From assembly GCF_021284765.1 (NCBI RefSeq), contig NZ_CP089924.1:3552001-3616000 (forward strand): a DNA stretch of 64,000 bases, written 5' to 3'. Positions 17,825 through 28,703 of the stretch are shown here, in pieces. Both the position numbers and the translations under genes were made by a program. The notes beneath the pieces were generated by a model, which was not told the origin of the DNA, did no database searches, and saw only the letters and a list, made by a program, of their open reading frames with translations. This DNA is from Lysobacter sp. 5GHs7-4. GTDB taxonomy: Bacteria > Pseudomonadota > Gammaproteobacteria > Xanthomonadales > Xanthomonadaceae. Position 1 is the first letter of the stretch. Each line of letters begins with the position of its first letter.

Positions 17825-17841
17825 TTAGACCAAAGTACTAG
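17825..17841. promoter_or_regulatory. Possible regulatory site upstream of cstA
   Basis: The sequence TTAGACCAAAGTACTAG is the only short AT-rich, partly symmetric element (TAG...CTA) in the leader of cstA, about 75 bases before its ATG. It could be a promoter element or activator site. It is noted by shape and place only; I cannot assign a regulator. Confidence 0.3.
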
Positions 17842-17916
17842 CCCCGATGCCGCACTGCGCATTGACCCCGGGCGGACCCAGGGGCGACGCTGCTCAGGTC
17901 CATTCGGAGGCGCGAT

Positions 17917-19977
17917 ATGAAAGGTTTGTCCTGGCTCGGCTGGGGCCTGTTGGCGGTGCTGGCGGCGTTCTGCCTGGGCACCGTGGCCCTGCACCGCGGC
18001 GAATCCATCAGCGCGATGTGGCTGGTGGTGGCGGCGGTCTCCACGTTCACCATCGCCTACCGTTTCTACGGCCGCTACATCGCCCAGCGCGCGTTGGGCG
18101 TCGACCCCAGCCGCGCGACCCCGGCCTGGCGCCGCAACGACGGCCTGGACTACGTACCGACCGAAAAGAGCGTCGTGTTCGGCCACCACTTCGCCGCCAT
18201 CGCCGGCGCCGGCCCGCTGGTCGGTCCGGTGCTGGCCGCGCAGATGGGTTACCTGCCCGGCACCTTGTGGATCCTGTTCGGCGTGGTCCTGGCCGGCGCG
18301 GTGCAGGACATGCTGGTGCTGTTCTTCTCCACCCGCCGCGACGGCCGCTCGCTGGGCGAAATGATCCGCGCCGAGATGGGCCCGGCCGCGGGCGTGATCT
18401 CGATGATCGGCATCCTGATGATCATGGTGATTCTGCTGGCGGTGCTGGCGCTGGTGGTGGTCAAGGCGCTGGCGGAAAGCCCCTGGGGCACCTTCACCGT
18501 CGCCATGACCATCCCCATCGCGATCCTCATGGGCGTGTACCTGCGCTACTTCCGCCCGGGCCGCATCCTGGAAGTGTCGGTGATCGGCTTCGTCCTGCTG
18601 CTGCTGGCGATCTGGCTGGGCGGCCAGGTCGCCGCGCATCCGACCTGGGGCGAGATGTTCCACCTCAAGGGCACCACCCTGGCCTGGCTGATGATCGGTT
18701 ACGGCTTCATCGCCTCGGTGCTGCCGGTGTGGTTCCTGCTGGCGCCGCGCGATTACCTGTCGACCTTCCTCAAGATCGGCACCGTGCTGGTGCTGGCGCT
18801 GGCGATCGTGATCGCGGCGCCGCAACTGCAGATGCCGGCGATGACCCAATTCGTCGACGGCACCGGACCGGTGTTCTCCGGCAAGCTGTTCCCATTCCTG
18901 TTCATCACCATCGCCTGCGGCGCGGTGTCCGGCTTCCATGCGCTGATCTCCTCGGGCACCACGCCCAAGATGATCTCCAACGAAGGCGATGTGCGCCTGG
19001 TCGGCTACGGCGGCATGCTGATGGAGGCCTTTGTCGCGATCATGGCCCTGATCGCCGCCTGCGTGTTGCAGCCGGGCGTGTACTTCGCGATGAACGCACC
19101 CGGCGCGCTGATCGGCACCACCGCCGAATCGGCCGCCGCCGCGATCTCCAACTGGGGCTTCGTGATCACGCCCGACGTGTTGACCGCCACCGCCAAGGAA
19201 ATCGGCGAGAGCACCATCCTGTCCCGCACCGGCGGCGCGCCGACCCTGGCCGTGGGCATGGCGCAGATCCTGCACGGGCTGATTCCGGGCGAAGGCATGA
19301 TGGCGTTCTGGTACCACTACGCGATCCTGTTCGAAGCGCTGTTCATCCTGACCACCATCGATGCCGGCACGCGCGTGGCGCGCTTCATGATCCAGGAGTT
19401 GATCGGCCTGGCTTACACGCCGTTCCAGCGCACCGACAGCTGGGCCGCCAACATCGCCAGTACTCTGCTCGCGGTGTCGATGTGGGGCTACTTCCTCTAC
19501 CAGGGCGTGGTCGATCCCTTGGGCGGCATCAACACGCTGTGGCCGCTGTTCGGCATCGCCAACCAGATGCTCGCGGGCCTGGCACTGGTGTTCTGCTGCG
19601 TGGTGATGGTGAAGATGAAGCGCGAGAAGTATCTGTGGATTCCGCTGATTCCCACCGTCTGGCTGCTGATCTGCACGCTCACCGCGGGCTGGCAGAAGCT
19701 GTTCGATCCCAATCCCAAGATCGGCTTCATCGCCAACGCCCGCAAGTTCGCCGAGGCCGCCGCGCGCGGCGAGGTGCTGGCGCCGGCCAAGTCGGTCGAG
19801 GAGATGCAGCGGGTGGTGTTCAACAACTACCTCGACGCCGGGCTGACCGCGCTGTTCGTGGCGGTGGTGATCGCGACGGTGTTCTTCGGTCTGCGCGCGG
19901 CCTTCGCCGCGCGTCGCGCCAACACGGCCACGGCCAAGGAGAGCGACTATGTCGCGCTGGACACGCTGGCTCGTTGA
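17917..19977 (+). CDS. cstA: Pyruvate / carbon-starvation transporter CstA
   Basis: This 686-residue polytopic inner-membrane protein matches CstA throughout: the N-terminal [20 protein letters not shown] region, then [20 protein letters not shown] and the segment [20 protein letters not shown]. CstA imports pyruvate (and, in some species, peptides) with protons. GGAGG lies seven bases before the ATG. Its end overlaps ybdD by 29 bases, the conserved cstA-ybdD pair. Two intergenic repeats precede it. Confidence 0.95.
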   Translation: MKGLSWLGWGLLAVLAAFCLGTVALHRGESISAMWLVVAAVSTFTIAYRFYGRYIAQRALGVDPSRATPAWRRNDGLDYVPTEKSVVFGHHFAAIAGAGPLVGPVLAAQMGYLPGTLWILFGVVLAGAVQDMLVLFFSTRRDGRSLGEMIRAEMGPAAGVISMIGILMIMVILLAVLALVVVKALAESPWGTFTVAMTIPIAILMGVYLRYFRPGRILEVSVIGFVLLLLAIWLGGQVAAHPTWGEMFHLKGTTLAWLMIGYGFIASVLPVWFLLAPRDYLSTFLKIGTVLVLALAIVIAAPQLQMPAMTQFVDGTGPVFSGKLFPFLFITIACGAVSGFHALISSGTTPKMISNEGDVRLVGYGGMLMEAFVAIMALIAACVLQPGVYFAMNAPGALIGTTAESAAAAISNWGFVITPDVLTATAKEIGESTILSRTGGAPTLAVGMAQILHGLIPGEGMMAFWYHYAILFEALFILTTIDAGTRVARFMIQELIGLAYTPFQRTDSWAANIASTLLAVSMWGYFLYQGVVDPLGGINTLWPLFGIANQMLAGLALVFCCVVMVKMKREKYLWIPLIPTVWLLICTLTAGWQKLFDPNPKIGFIANARKFAEAAARGEVLAPAKSVEEMQRVVFNNYLDAGLTALFVAVVIATVFFGLRAAFAARRANTATAKESDYVALDTLAR

Positions 19978-20185
19978 CGGCGGCGCATTGGCCGCGTCGC
20001 TGCTGCTGCGCTGGTGGCGCACGGCGGCGCAGACCGCGCGCCTGGCGATCGGGATACCGGACTACGATTACTACGTCGAGCACATGCAGCGCGCGCATCC
20101 GGGGCTGGAGCCGATGTCGCGCGACGCTTTCTTCCACGAACGCATGATGGCGCGCTACGGCAAGGGGCGTTCGCGTTGTTGTTGA
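19949..20185 (+). CDS. ybdD: YbdD/YjiX small protein
   Basis: A 78-residue protein with an N-terminal RW-rich helix and the family signature [19 protein letters not shown] followed by [13 protein letters not shown]. YbdD/YjiX proteins are encoded after cstA-type transporters and are needed for full pyruvate transport. The 29-base overlap with cstA implies translational coupling. A strong terminator follows 18 bases after the stop. Confidence 0.93.
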   Translation: MSRWTRWLVDGGALAASLLLRWWRTAAQTARLAIGIPDYDYYVEHMQRAHPGLEPMSRDAFFHERMMARYGKGRSRCC

Positions 20186-20202
20186 AGCCTAATGCACTAA
20201 AC

Positions 20203-20228
20203 AAAGGCCGCCAAGGGCGGCCTTTTTC
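20203..20228 (+). terminator. Rho-independent terminator of cstA-ybdD
   Basis: The stem AAAGGCCGCC / GGCGGCCTTT with a three-base loop (AAG) is followed by TTTTTCTTT on the plus strand. It lies 18 bases after the ybdD stop. Confidence 0.88.
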
Positions 20229-20231
20229 TTT

Positions 20232-20314
20232 CGTAGGGTGCGGTGACAACCGCATCATTGCCATGCTCGGTGACGCGCATGATGCGGTGCGCCTACGGCT
20301 TACCGAATTCTACG
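20232..20314. repeat. GTAG-type palindromic repeat, second locus
   Basis: It begins CGTAGGGTGCGGTGACAACC and ends GATGCGGTGCGCCTACGG...CTACG, so both ends carry CTACG/CGTAG and the halves are imperfectly complementary. The left part matches 1673-1690 almost base for base. It sits directly after the cstA-ybdD terminator. Confidence 0.7.
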
Positions 20315-20330
20315 GCCGCTTGGGCTTCCG

Positions 20331-20433
20331 CCTCCCCCTTTGGAAAAGGGGGACTGAGGGGGATTCGCTTTGCCATCCGCATCGCCTGAGGTCGAAAGCG
20401 AATCCTCCCCAACCCTTCTTTTTCAAAGGAGGG
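20331..20433. repeat. Imperfect inverted repeat with C-rich arms
   Basis: A left arm of about 40 bases (CCTCCCCCTTTGGAAAAGGG... to GATTCGCTTT, 20331-20371) and a right arm (GAAAGCGAATCCTCCCC... to GGAGGGA, 20394-20434) are largely complementary, with a 22-base centre. The family is different from the GTAG palindromes. It lies between convergent genes and between two terminators of the same stem sequence. Confidence 0.6.
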
Positions 20434-20439
20434 AGCCGA

Positions 20440-20467
20440 CAAAAAAGGCCGCCCGAAGGCGGCCTTT
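20440..20467 (-). terminator. Rho-independent terminator of the S9 peptidase gene
   Basis: Read on the minus strand, the stem AAAGGCCGCC / GGCGGCCTTT is followed by six Ts (plus-strand AAAAAA at 20441-20446). The loop is CGAA on the plus strand. It lies 40 bases after the end of the S9 gene at 20507. Its stem is identical to the terminator at 20203-20228. Confidence 0.88.
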
Positions 20468-20506
20468 GCCTGCTACGCAGCATCGCCGCGCGCGCGGCCC
20501 GACGCC

Positions 20507-22591
<2,085 letters not shown>

Positions 22592-22752
22592 GGCAACTCC
22601 GGGCGGGACCAAAACGCCGATGGTAGGGGTCCGGGCCGGGGGCCGCAAAGGCCCAAGGTCCGCCCCGGCCCGCTCCGGCCCGGGCCGGCCGCCCGGGCCG
22701 ACGCCGCTATACTCCCCCGATTGTCCCGAATGCCCTCCCTACGGAGCCCGTT

Positions 22753-24483
22753 GTGACCGTACCCGCAACCGCATCGACGCCGGCCAACGGCGAGTTCTTC
22801 GGCCATCCCAAGGGCCTGTACGTGTGCTTCTTCACCGAGATGTGGGAGCGCTTCTCCTTCTACGGCATGAAGGCGCTGCTGCTGCTGTACCTGCTGAAGT
22901 ACCACCTGTTCACCGACGACGCCGGCTACGACCTGCTGGGCGCCTACGGCGGCCTGGTCTACGCCATGCCGGTGATCGGCGGCCTGCTGGCCGACCGCTA
23001 CCTGGGCATGCGCAAGGCGGTGGTACTGGGCGGCGTGCTGCTGGTGCTGGGCCACATGGGCATGGCCTACGAGGGCCATGCGGCCACCCGCCTGGCCGAC
23101 GGCACGATCCAGCGCGACCAGGGCGCGCTGCAGGTGTTCTACCTCTCGCTGTCGCTGATCATCATGGGCGTGGGCTTTCTCAAGCCCAACATCTCCACCA
23201 TCGTCGGCAAGCTCTATCCCGAGAACGATCCGCGCCGCGATTCCGGCTTCACCCTGTTCTACGCCGGCATCAACGTCGGCGCGATGTTCGCCAGCCTGAT
23301 CTGCGCCTTCCTGGGCGAAACCTACGGCTGGAAGTACGGCTTCGGCGCCGCCGGCGTCGGCATGGTGGCCGGCCTGATCATGTTCATCTGGGGCCAGAAA
23401 TACCTGTACGGCCATGCCGATCCCTCCAATCCCGCCGTACTGCGCGAACGCGTCGCCGGCCTGCCGCGCGAGTGGTGGATCTACATCGGCTCGTTCGCCG
23501 GCGTGGCCGTGGTGTGGCAGCTGATCCAGCGCACCGAGACCGTGCATGGCGCCATGCACCTGATCGCGGCCGGTTTCGGCCTGTGGTTCGTCTACTTCCT
23601 GGTCACGCAATGCACCAAGGTGCAACGTGAGCAGATGATCTCGCTGCTGTTGATGATCGTCGGCGTGCTGGTGTTCTTCACCCTGTACGAGCAGACCTAC
23701 GGCAGCTGGATCACCTTCAGCGACCGCTTGCTGACCAAGGACATGTTCCCCAGCCTCAGCGGTTTCAGCAGCGGTGCGCTGCCGTGGTCGCTGTTCCTGC
23801 TGGCGGCCAGCCCGTTCCTGATGATCGCGGCGCTCAAGGCCAGCGACCGCGGCAATGCCGGCCTGGCCAAGACCATGGTCGGCCTGCTGGGCCTGGGGCT
23901 GGCGGTGGCCTGCTTCCACGACGTGGTGCTGAAACCGCAGACCGCCGGTTCGCTGACCTTCCTGGGCGCGTTCTTCATCATCGTGTTGTCGCCGATCTTC
24001 GCCTGGCTGTGGCCGTGGCTGGAGCGGCGCGGCCTCAACCCGAGCAAGCCGGCCAAGATCGCCATCGGCCTGATCGTGGCCGGCCTGGCGTTCGTGCCGC
24101 TGATGATGGCCGCGCAGGCCACCGCCGGCGGCACCATGGCCAGCGTGTGGTGGCTGGTGCTGGCCTACTTCGTGCTCGAAGTCGGCGAGATGTGCCTGTC
24201 GCCGATCGGCCTGTCCGCGGTCACCCAGCTGTCGGTGGCGCGCGTGGTCGGCCTGATGATGGGCGGCTTCTGGCTGGCGACGGCGTACTCGGAAGTGCTG
24301 GCCGCGCAGTTCGGCAAGCTGGCCTCGCTGGACCTGCCGGAGGGCGCCGCGGTCGACTTCGCCGCCGCCAGCGCCAAGTACGGCGAGCTGTTCCAGCTGA
24401 TGATGTGGATCGGCATCGGCTCGGGCGTGCTGTACTTCGTGCTGTCGCCGCTGCTGCGCAAGTGGATGCACGGGGTGAAGTGA
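22753..24483 (+). CDS. POT family proton-coupled oligopeptide transporter
   Basis: The 576-residue membrane protein carries the POT/PTR signature: FFTEMWERFSFYGMKALLLL at about 27-46 and the FYAGINVGAMFA region of PTR motif 2. It takes up di- and tripeptides with H+. The GTG start has a GGAG about five bases upstream, and the PTR domain begins shortly after, which fits. It is divergent from an S9 peptidase and followed by a strong terminator and three more S9 genes facing it, so it probably imports their products. Confidence 0.93.
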   Translation: MTVPATASTPANGEFFGHPKGLYVCFFTEMWERFSFYGMKALLLLYLLKYHLFTDDAGYDLLGAYGGLVYAMPVIGGLLADRYLGMRKAVVLGGVLLVLGHMGMAYEGHAATRLADGTIQRDQGALQVFYLSLSLIIMGVGFLKPNISTIVGKLYPENDPRRDSGFTLFYAGINVGAMFASLICAFLGETYGWKYGFGAAGVGMVAGLIMFIWGQKYLYGHADPSNPAVLRERVAGLPREWWIYIGSFAGVAVVWQLIQRTETVHGAMHLIAAGFGLWFVYFLVTQCTKVQREQMISLLLMIVGVLVFFTLYEQTYGSWITFSDRLLTKDMFPSLSGFSSGALPWSLFLLAASPFLMIAALKASDRGNAGLAKTMVGLLGLGLAVACFHDVVLKPQTAGSLTFLGAFFIIVLSPIFAWLWPWLERRGLNPSKPAKIAIGLIVAGLAFVPLMMAAQATAGGTMASVWWLVLAYFVLEVGEMCLSPIGLSAVTQLSVARVVGLMMGGFWLATAYSEVLAAQFGKLASLDLPEGAAVDFAAASAKYGELFQLMMWIGIGSGVLYFVLSPLLRKWMHGVK

Positions 24484-24501
24484 GGCCCCGTGTCGCTCAA
24501 G

Positions 24502-24533
24502 AAGAAACGGCGCCTTTCGGCGCCGTTTCTTTT
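24502..24533 (+). terminator. Rho-independent terminator after the POT transporter
   Basis: A 13-base perfect stem (AAGAAACGGCGCC and its complement) with a TTTC loop is followed by TT and then CCCG. The stem's own A/T ends mean it may also work for the minus-strand S9 gene ending at 24572. Confidence 0.88.
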
Positions 24534-24571
24534 CCCGCTGAGGCGGCACGTGGCCGCGCAACAGAACGGCT

Positions 24572-26566
24572 TTACTTGCCGCCGGCTGCTGCCGGCGCCG
24601 CAGCGGCTTGCCCGCCGAGGTGACGCGACAGGAAGGCCAGCAAGCGCGTGTAGTACTCGCGCCGATGCTGCTGGGTGTAGAAGCCGTGGCCCTCGGTGTC
24701 GTAGTACAGCGTTTCGACTGAAGCTCCTGCCTTCACAAGGGCTCGCTCCATCATTTTGCTGTGCTCTATCGGCGCAACCTTATCTTCGCCGCCGGCAACC
24801 AAAAACACGGGAACCTTGATGCGCTCCGCGATGCGGTTCGGCGAAACGGCCGCGAGCTTGGCGGGATCATCGCCCACCCATTCGGCGGACCAGATCTTGT
24901 TACGGTCAGTACCGCCCGGGGTATCCTCCTTGATCATCGCCGGCAAGTCGTAAACGCCGACGTAGCCGACCGCGCACCTATACAAAGTCGGCTCCTTGGC
25001 CACGCCCATCAGCGAAGCGTAGGCACCGTAGCTGGCGCCATACAGGCAGATCCTGGACGGATCAGCTGCACCCTCCTTGATCGCCCAGCGCGTGGCGTCG
25101 GTCAGGTCGTCCTGCATCGTGCCGCCCCACTGTTTGGCGCCCGCTACCTGGAAGGCGCGGCCATACCCACCGGAGCCGCGATAGTTGACCTGCAGCACGG
25201 CGTAACCTGCGGCCGCCAAAATCTGCGAATCGGTCTGAAAGCCCCATTCGTCCTTGATGCCGAAAGGCCCGCCATGCGGCATTACGATCAGGGGCAATTG
25301 CTTACCGCTCGATCCATGCGGCACGGTCAGAAGCCCATGGATCTCCAATCCATCGCGTGCCGTGTACTTGATCGGACGCATCTCGGACATTCCCGCCGGA
25401 TCGAACCAGTCACGTCGGCTCAACAGATGCTCGGCCTTCTTCGCCACGGTGTCGAATAGGTAGAAATCGCCTGGATTTCGGTCGCTCCATACCTGCACCA
25501 GCAACAGTCGCCCATCCGAGGTCTTTGAAGTGATATGGACGACATCCCCTCCGAATGCCGCCTCCAGACTGCGGTACAGCCTCGCCTCCGGTGCAGCCGT
25601 ATCGAAGAACACACTGCGCGGCTTACCGTCGGCGAACATCACGCCAACGGGGATCGATGTCGCGCCTTGGTAGATGATCGAATCGGGATCAACCACCTTG
25701 TCGCGCACTACTTCCTTACGTGTCTCCGACGCAATATCGAATGAAACGATCGCATCGGGGCCTTCCTTGTGATCGACCTGCAAGTAGGCGATTTTGTCGT
25801 CGGCAGAGAATCCGATCGGCCATTCAACGCCGTCCGCAACCAATTCGTCGCTGATCAGCTTCCACTCCGTGCCATCGCCGGTTCGGTAGTAGAGCTTCCG
25901 AACGTTATCCGCTCCCACACCGGTGGCGAAGCGAACAACTCCCTGGTTATCGGTGATGAAATCCGCATTGCGCACGGGTGCACGCGCCAACTGCGCACGG
26001 CGACCGGTGAAAACGTCGAGCCTCTCGGCACGGGTATAGGGATCCTGGCTGAACGGCGAGACCGAGATAATCACGTTCTTGTCGTCCGCCGGCAGATCGT
26101 CCACAAGGAAAGCGGCGATTTGCTCGACCTTCTTAGGTTGGATCTTGGTTCCTAGGCCTGCGCCCTGCACGCTCTGCCCAACCAACAGACCCGCTTGGGT
26201 GCCGTCAGCGTTGATCGCATAAAGGTTGCCGTCCAGCAGCGGCTCGTCCAGCGACCCGAACTTGCGCGACATGCTGATCACCACGCGTTCCGGACCGACC
26301 CACCAAAAGCCCGCGACGTGGGTGTTCTTCTCGAGCCGGAAATTGGCGGTGACCTTGTTGTCCGAGCGACGCAGGATCACCAGCGCGGTCTTGTCCTCGA
26401 ACGGCACCGTCGCCGCCAGGTAATCGCCGTTGGGCGACAGCTTCACGTCTTCGAACTGGTCTTTCTTGATATAGGCGTCGACGTTGACCGCCGCCGGCAC
26501 TGCCGTCGGCGCAGCGAACGCGGCCGCGCACAGCACCATTACTCCGAAACTCCGCCTCATCATCAT
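24572..26566 (-). CDS. Secreted S9 family peptidase, tandem copy 1
   Basis: A 664-residue protein with a signal peptide ending near AVPAA and a propeller region starting SPNGDYLAATVPFEDKTALV. The hydrolase domain has Ser512 in GASYGAY, Asp595 in GGEDKV and His627 in TEGHGFY, so the triad is complete. It closely resembles the next gene (26620-28593), including the strings NVD, SPNGxYLAATVP and HGGPFG. The reading frame begins ATG-ATG-ATG; I keep the first (26566) because GGGGA is placed for it. GC looks lower than in its neighbour: 31 of 60 bases in 25681-25740 against 42 of 60 in 27181-27240, counted by hand. Confidence 0.92.
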   Translation of the reverse strand: MMMRRSFGVMVLCAAAFAAPTAVPAAVNVDAYIKKDQFEDVKLSPNGDYLAATVPFEDKTALVILRRSDNKVTANFRLEKNTHVAGFWWVGPERVVISMSRKFGSLDEPLLDGNLYAINADGTQAGLLVGQSVQGAGLGTKIQPKKVEQIAAFLVDDLPADDKNVIISVSPFSQDPYTRAERLDVFTGRRAQLARAPVRNADFITDNQGVVRFATGVGADNVRKLYYRTGDGTEWKLISDELVADGVEWPIGFSADDKIAYLQVDHKEGPDAIVSFDIASETRKEVVRDKVVDPDSIIYQGATSIPVGVMFADGKPRSVFFDTAAPEARLYRSLEAAFGGDVVHITSKTSDGRLLLVQVWSDRNPGDFYLFDTVAKKAEHLLSRRDWFDPAGMSEMRPIKYTARDGLEIHGLLTVPHGSSGKQLPLIVMPHGGPFGIKDEWGFQTDSQILAAAGYAVLQVNYRGSGGYGRAFQVAGAKQWGGTMQDDLTDATRWAIKEGAADPSRICLYGASYGAYASLMGVAKEPTLYRCAVGYVGVYDLPAMIKEDTPGGTDRNKIWSAEWVGDDPAKLAAVSPNRIAERIKVPVFLVAGGEDKVAPIEHSKMMERALVKAGASVETLYYDTEGHGFYTQQHRREYYTRLLAFLSRHLGGQAAAAPAAAGGK

Positions 26567-26619
26567 GATCCCCTGTGTAACGCTGTTAAGAACAACCGAA
26601 TTCGATCTTTCATTTCACA

Positions 26620-28593
26620 TCACTTCTTCTTTGGCGCCGGCATCGCGACCTCGCCGCCGAGATTGCGGGCCAAGAACGCCAGCAGCTTCGTGTAGTACTC
26701 CAACCTATGTTCCGCCGTATAGAACCCATGGCCTTCCATGTCGTAGTACAGCGTTTCGACCGGTACGCCCGCCCTCTTGAGCGCGCCTTCCATGGCGATG
26801 CTGTGTTCGATCGGTGCCAGCATGTCTCGGCCGCCCGCGGCCAGGAACACCGGCACCTTGATCCGATCGGCCATATGGATCGGCGATACGGAGGCGAGCG
26901 CATCGCGCGGGCCCACCCAGTCGCGCAGGTAAGCCTCGCCGGATTCGCGCCGTTGGATGGCGCCCGAGACGTGCAAGGCCGGCAGATCGTACACGCCGGC
27001 GTAGCCGGCCGCGCATTTGTACAACCCCGGCTCCTTGGCCGCGCCCATCAGGGCGGCGTATGCGCCGTAGCTGGTGCCGTAGATGCAGATCCTCGCGGGA
27101 TCGGCGATTCCTTGTTGCATCGCCCAGCGGGTGGCATCGGTCACATCGTCCTGCATCTTGCCGCCCCACTCGCGCGCGCCGGCCCATTCGAAGGCGCGGC
27201 CGTAGCCGCCGGATCCGCGAAAATCGACCTGGAGCACGGCATAACCGGCCGAAGCCAGCATCTGCGGCTCAGCATCGAAGCCCCAAGGCGTCTTAACCCC
27301 GAACGGGCCGCCATGGGGCAGCACCACCATTGGCAGGCTTTTGCCGGAGCTGCCCCTGGGGAGCGTCAGGTAGCCGCGCAGTTCCAATCCGTCGCGGGCC
27401 TTGAGCGCGATCTCGCGCTTCTCGGCCATTTGCGCGGGATCGAACCAGCTCCTACGACTCATCACATGATCGGCCTTCTTGGCCGCGACATCGTAGAGGT
27501 AGAAATCGCCGGGATTTCGCCCGCCGCCGACCTCGACCAGCGCGAGCTTGCGATCGTCGGTCATCGAGGTGATGCGTATGGAGTCGTCTGCGAACGATGG
27601 GCTCAAGACTCGATAGATCTCCGCCTCGAGCGTTCCGGGTACGAAGAACCTGGCTTCGCGCCTGGCACCCACGAAGAACGCACCTACCGGAATCGTTCCC
27701 TGCTGATAGATGATTTCATCCGGGTCCAGCGCCGCATCGCGCAGGACCTGCTCGCGCTGTCCGGTCGCCGGATCGTAGGACACGATCGCGTCCGGACCCT
27801 CCTTACGCTCCGCCAGAAAGTAGGCGAGCTTGTCGTCCTGCGAAAACCCGAGCGGCTGTTCCGCCCCCTCGGGGCCCTGCTCGTCGCCGATCTGCTTCCA
27901 GGCACCATCCTGCTCGGCACGATAAAACAGCTTGCGCTGATTGTCGGTGTCGAAACCGTAGGCAAACCGCACGACGCCGCGATTGTCCGTCACGAAGTGC
28001 GCATTGTTGATCGGCGCACGCGCCATCGGAACGCGACGCCCTGTATAAACGTCCATTTTCTCGGCTCGCGCGTAAGTGTCGTAGCCGAAATGCGACACCG
28101 AAACAATGACGTTCTTATCGTCCTGGCGCAGGTCGTCGGTGAGTTCCGCCATCACGGCCTCGACCTTCTTCGGCTGAATTCGCGTCCTGAGCCCCTCCCC
28201 CTTGACCGATTGCCCCACCAGCAACTCCGCCTCCGATCCGTCGGCATTGATCGCGAACAGGTTGCCGTCCCGGGCCGGCGTATCGATATCGCCGTGCGTC
28301 CGGGTCATGGTCAGCAACACCCGATCGGCGTTCACCCACCAGAAATCGTAGACATGCGTGTTCTTCTGCAAGCGGAAATCCGCCGTGATCTTGCCGTCGG
28401 AGCGCCGTATCACCACCAGTAGCGTGTGGTCCTCCATGGGGACGGTCGCCGCCAGGTACTCGCCATTGGGCGACAGCTTGATCTCGTTGAAGCGGTCCCG
28501 CCGTACGAACAGGTCCACATTGACCGCGGCCAAGGCCGGCACGGCCAGCACCAACCCCACGGCCAGGGCCGCGGTGCATACCCACTTCTTCAT
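26620..28593 (-). CDS. Secreted S9 family peptidase, tandem copy 2
   Basis: A 657-residue paralogue of the preceding gene with a clear signal peptide (MKKWVCTAALAVGLVLAVPA). The triad is Ser508 in GTSYGAY, Asp590 in GGRDML and His622 in MEGHGFY. The propeller region starts SPNGEYLAATVPMEDHTLLV. I chose the ATG at 28593, with GGGGA upstream. It ends with PAPKKK. It follows copy 3 on the same strand after 110 bases and a terminator-like hairpin, so these may be separately transcribed. Confidence 0.92.
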   Translation of the reverse strand: MKKWVCTAALAVGLVLAVPALAAVNVDLFVRRDRFNEIKLSPNGEYLAATVPMEDHTLLVVIRRSDGKITADFRLQKNTHVYDFWWVNADRVLLTMTRTHGDIDTPARDGNLFAINADGSEAELLVGQSVKGEGLRTRIQPKKVEAVMAELTDDLRQDDKNVIVSVSHFGYDTYARAEKMDVYTGRRVPMARAPINNAHFVTDNRGVVRFAYGFDTDNQRKLFYRAEQDGAWKQIGDEQGPEGAEQPLGFSQDDKLAYFLAERKEGPDAIVSYDPATGQREQVLRDAALDPDEIIYQQGTIPVGAFFVGARREARFFVPGTLEAEIYRVLSPSFADDSIRITSMTDDRKLALVEVGGGRNPGDFYLYDVAAKKADHVMSRRSWFDPAQMAEKREIALKARDGLELRGYLTLPRGSSGKSLPMVVLPHGGPFGVKTPWGFDAEPQMLASAGYAVLQVDFRGSGGYGRAFEWAGAREWGGKMQDDVTDATRWAMQQGIADPARICIYGTSYGAYAALMGAAKEPGLYKCAAGYAGVYDLPALHVSGAIQRRESGEAYLRDWVGPRDALASVSPIHMADRIKVPVFLAAGGRDMLAPIEHSIAMEGALKRAGVPVETLYYDMEGHGFYTAEHRLEYYTKLLAFLARNLGGEVAMPAPKKK

Positions 28594-28642
28594 GCTTCCC
28601 CCTGAATCCGATATTTCTGGTGCCCGATGGCACCTTGCCCCC

Positions 28643-28675
28643 AAAACAGCTGCGGCCACCCGAAGGTGGCCGCAG
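28643..28675 (-). terminator. Hairpin terminator after tandem S9 copy 3
   Basis: The perfect 11-base stem CTGCGGCCACC / GGTGGCCGCAG with a CGAA loop (28650-28675) is followed on the minus strand by two bases and then TTTT. It lies about 30 bases after the stop of the gene ending at 28704. Confidence 0.75.
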
Positions 28676-28703
28676 ATTACCGCTTACCTGGGACGGGCGA
28701 AAC

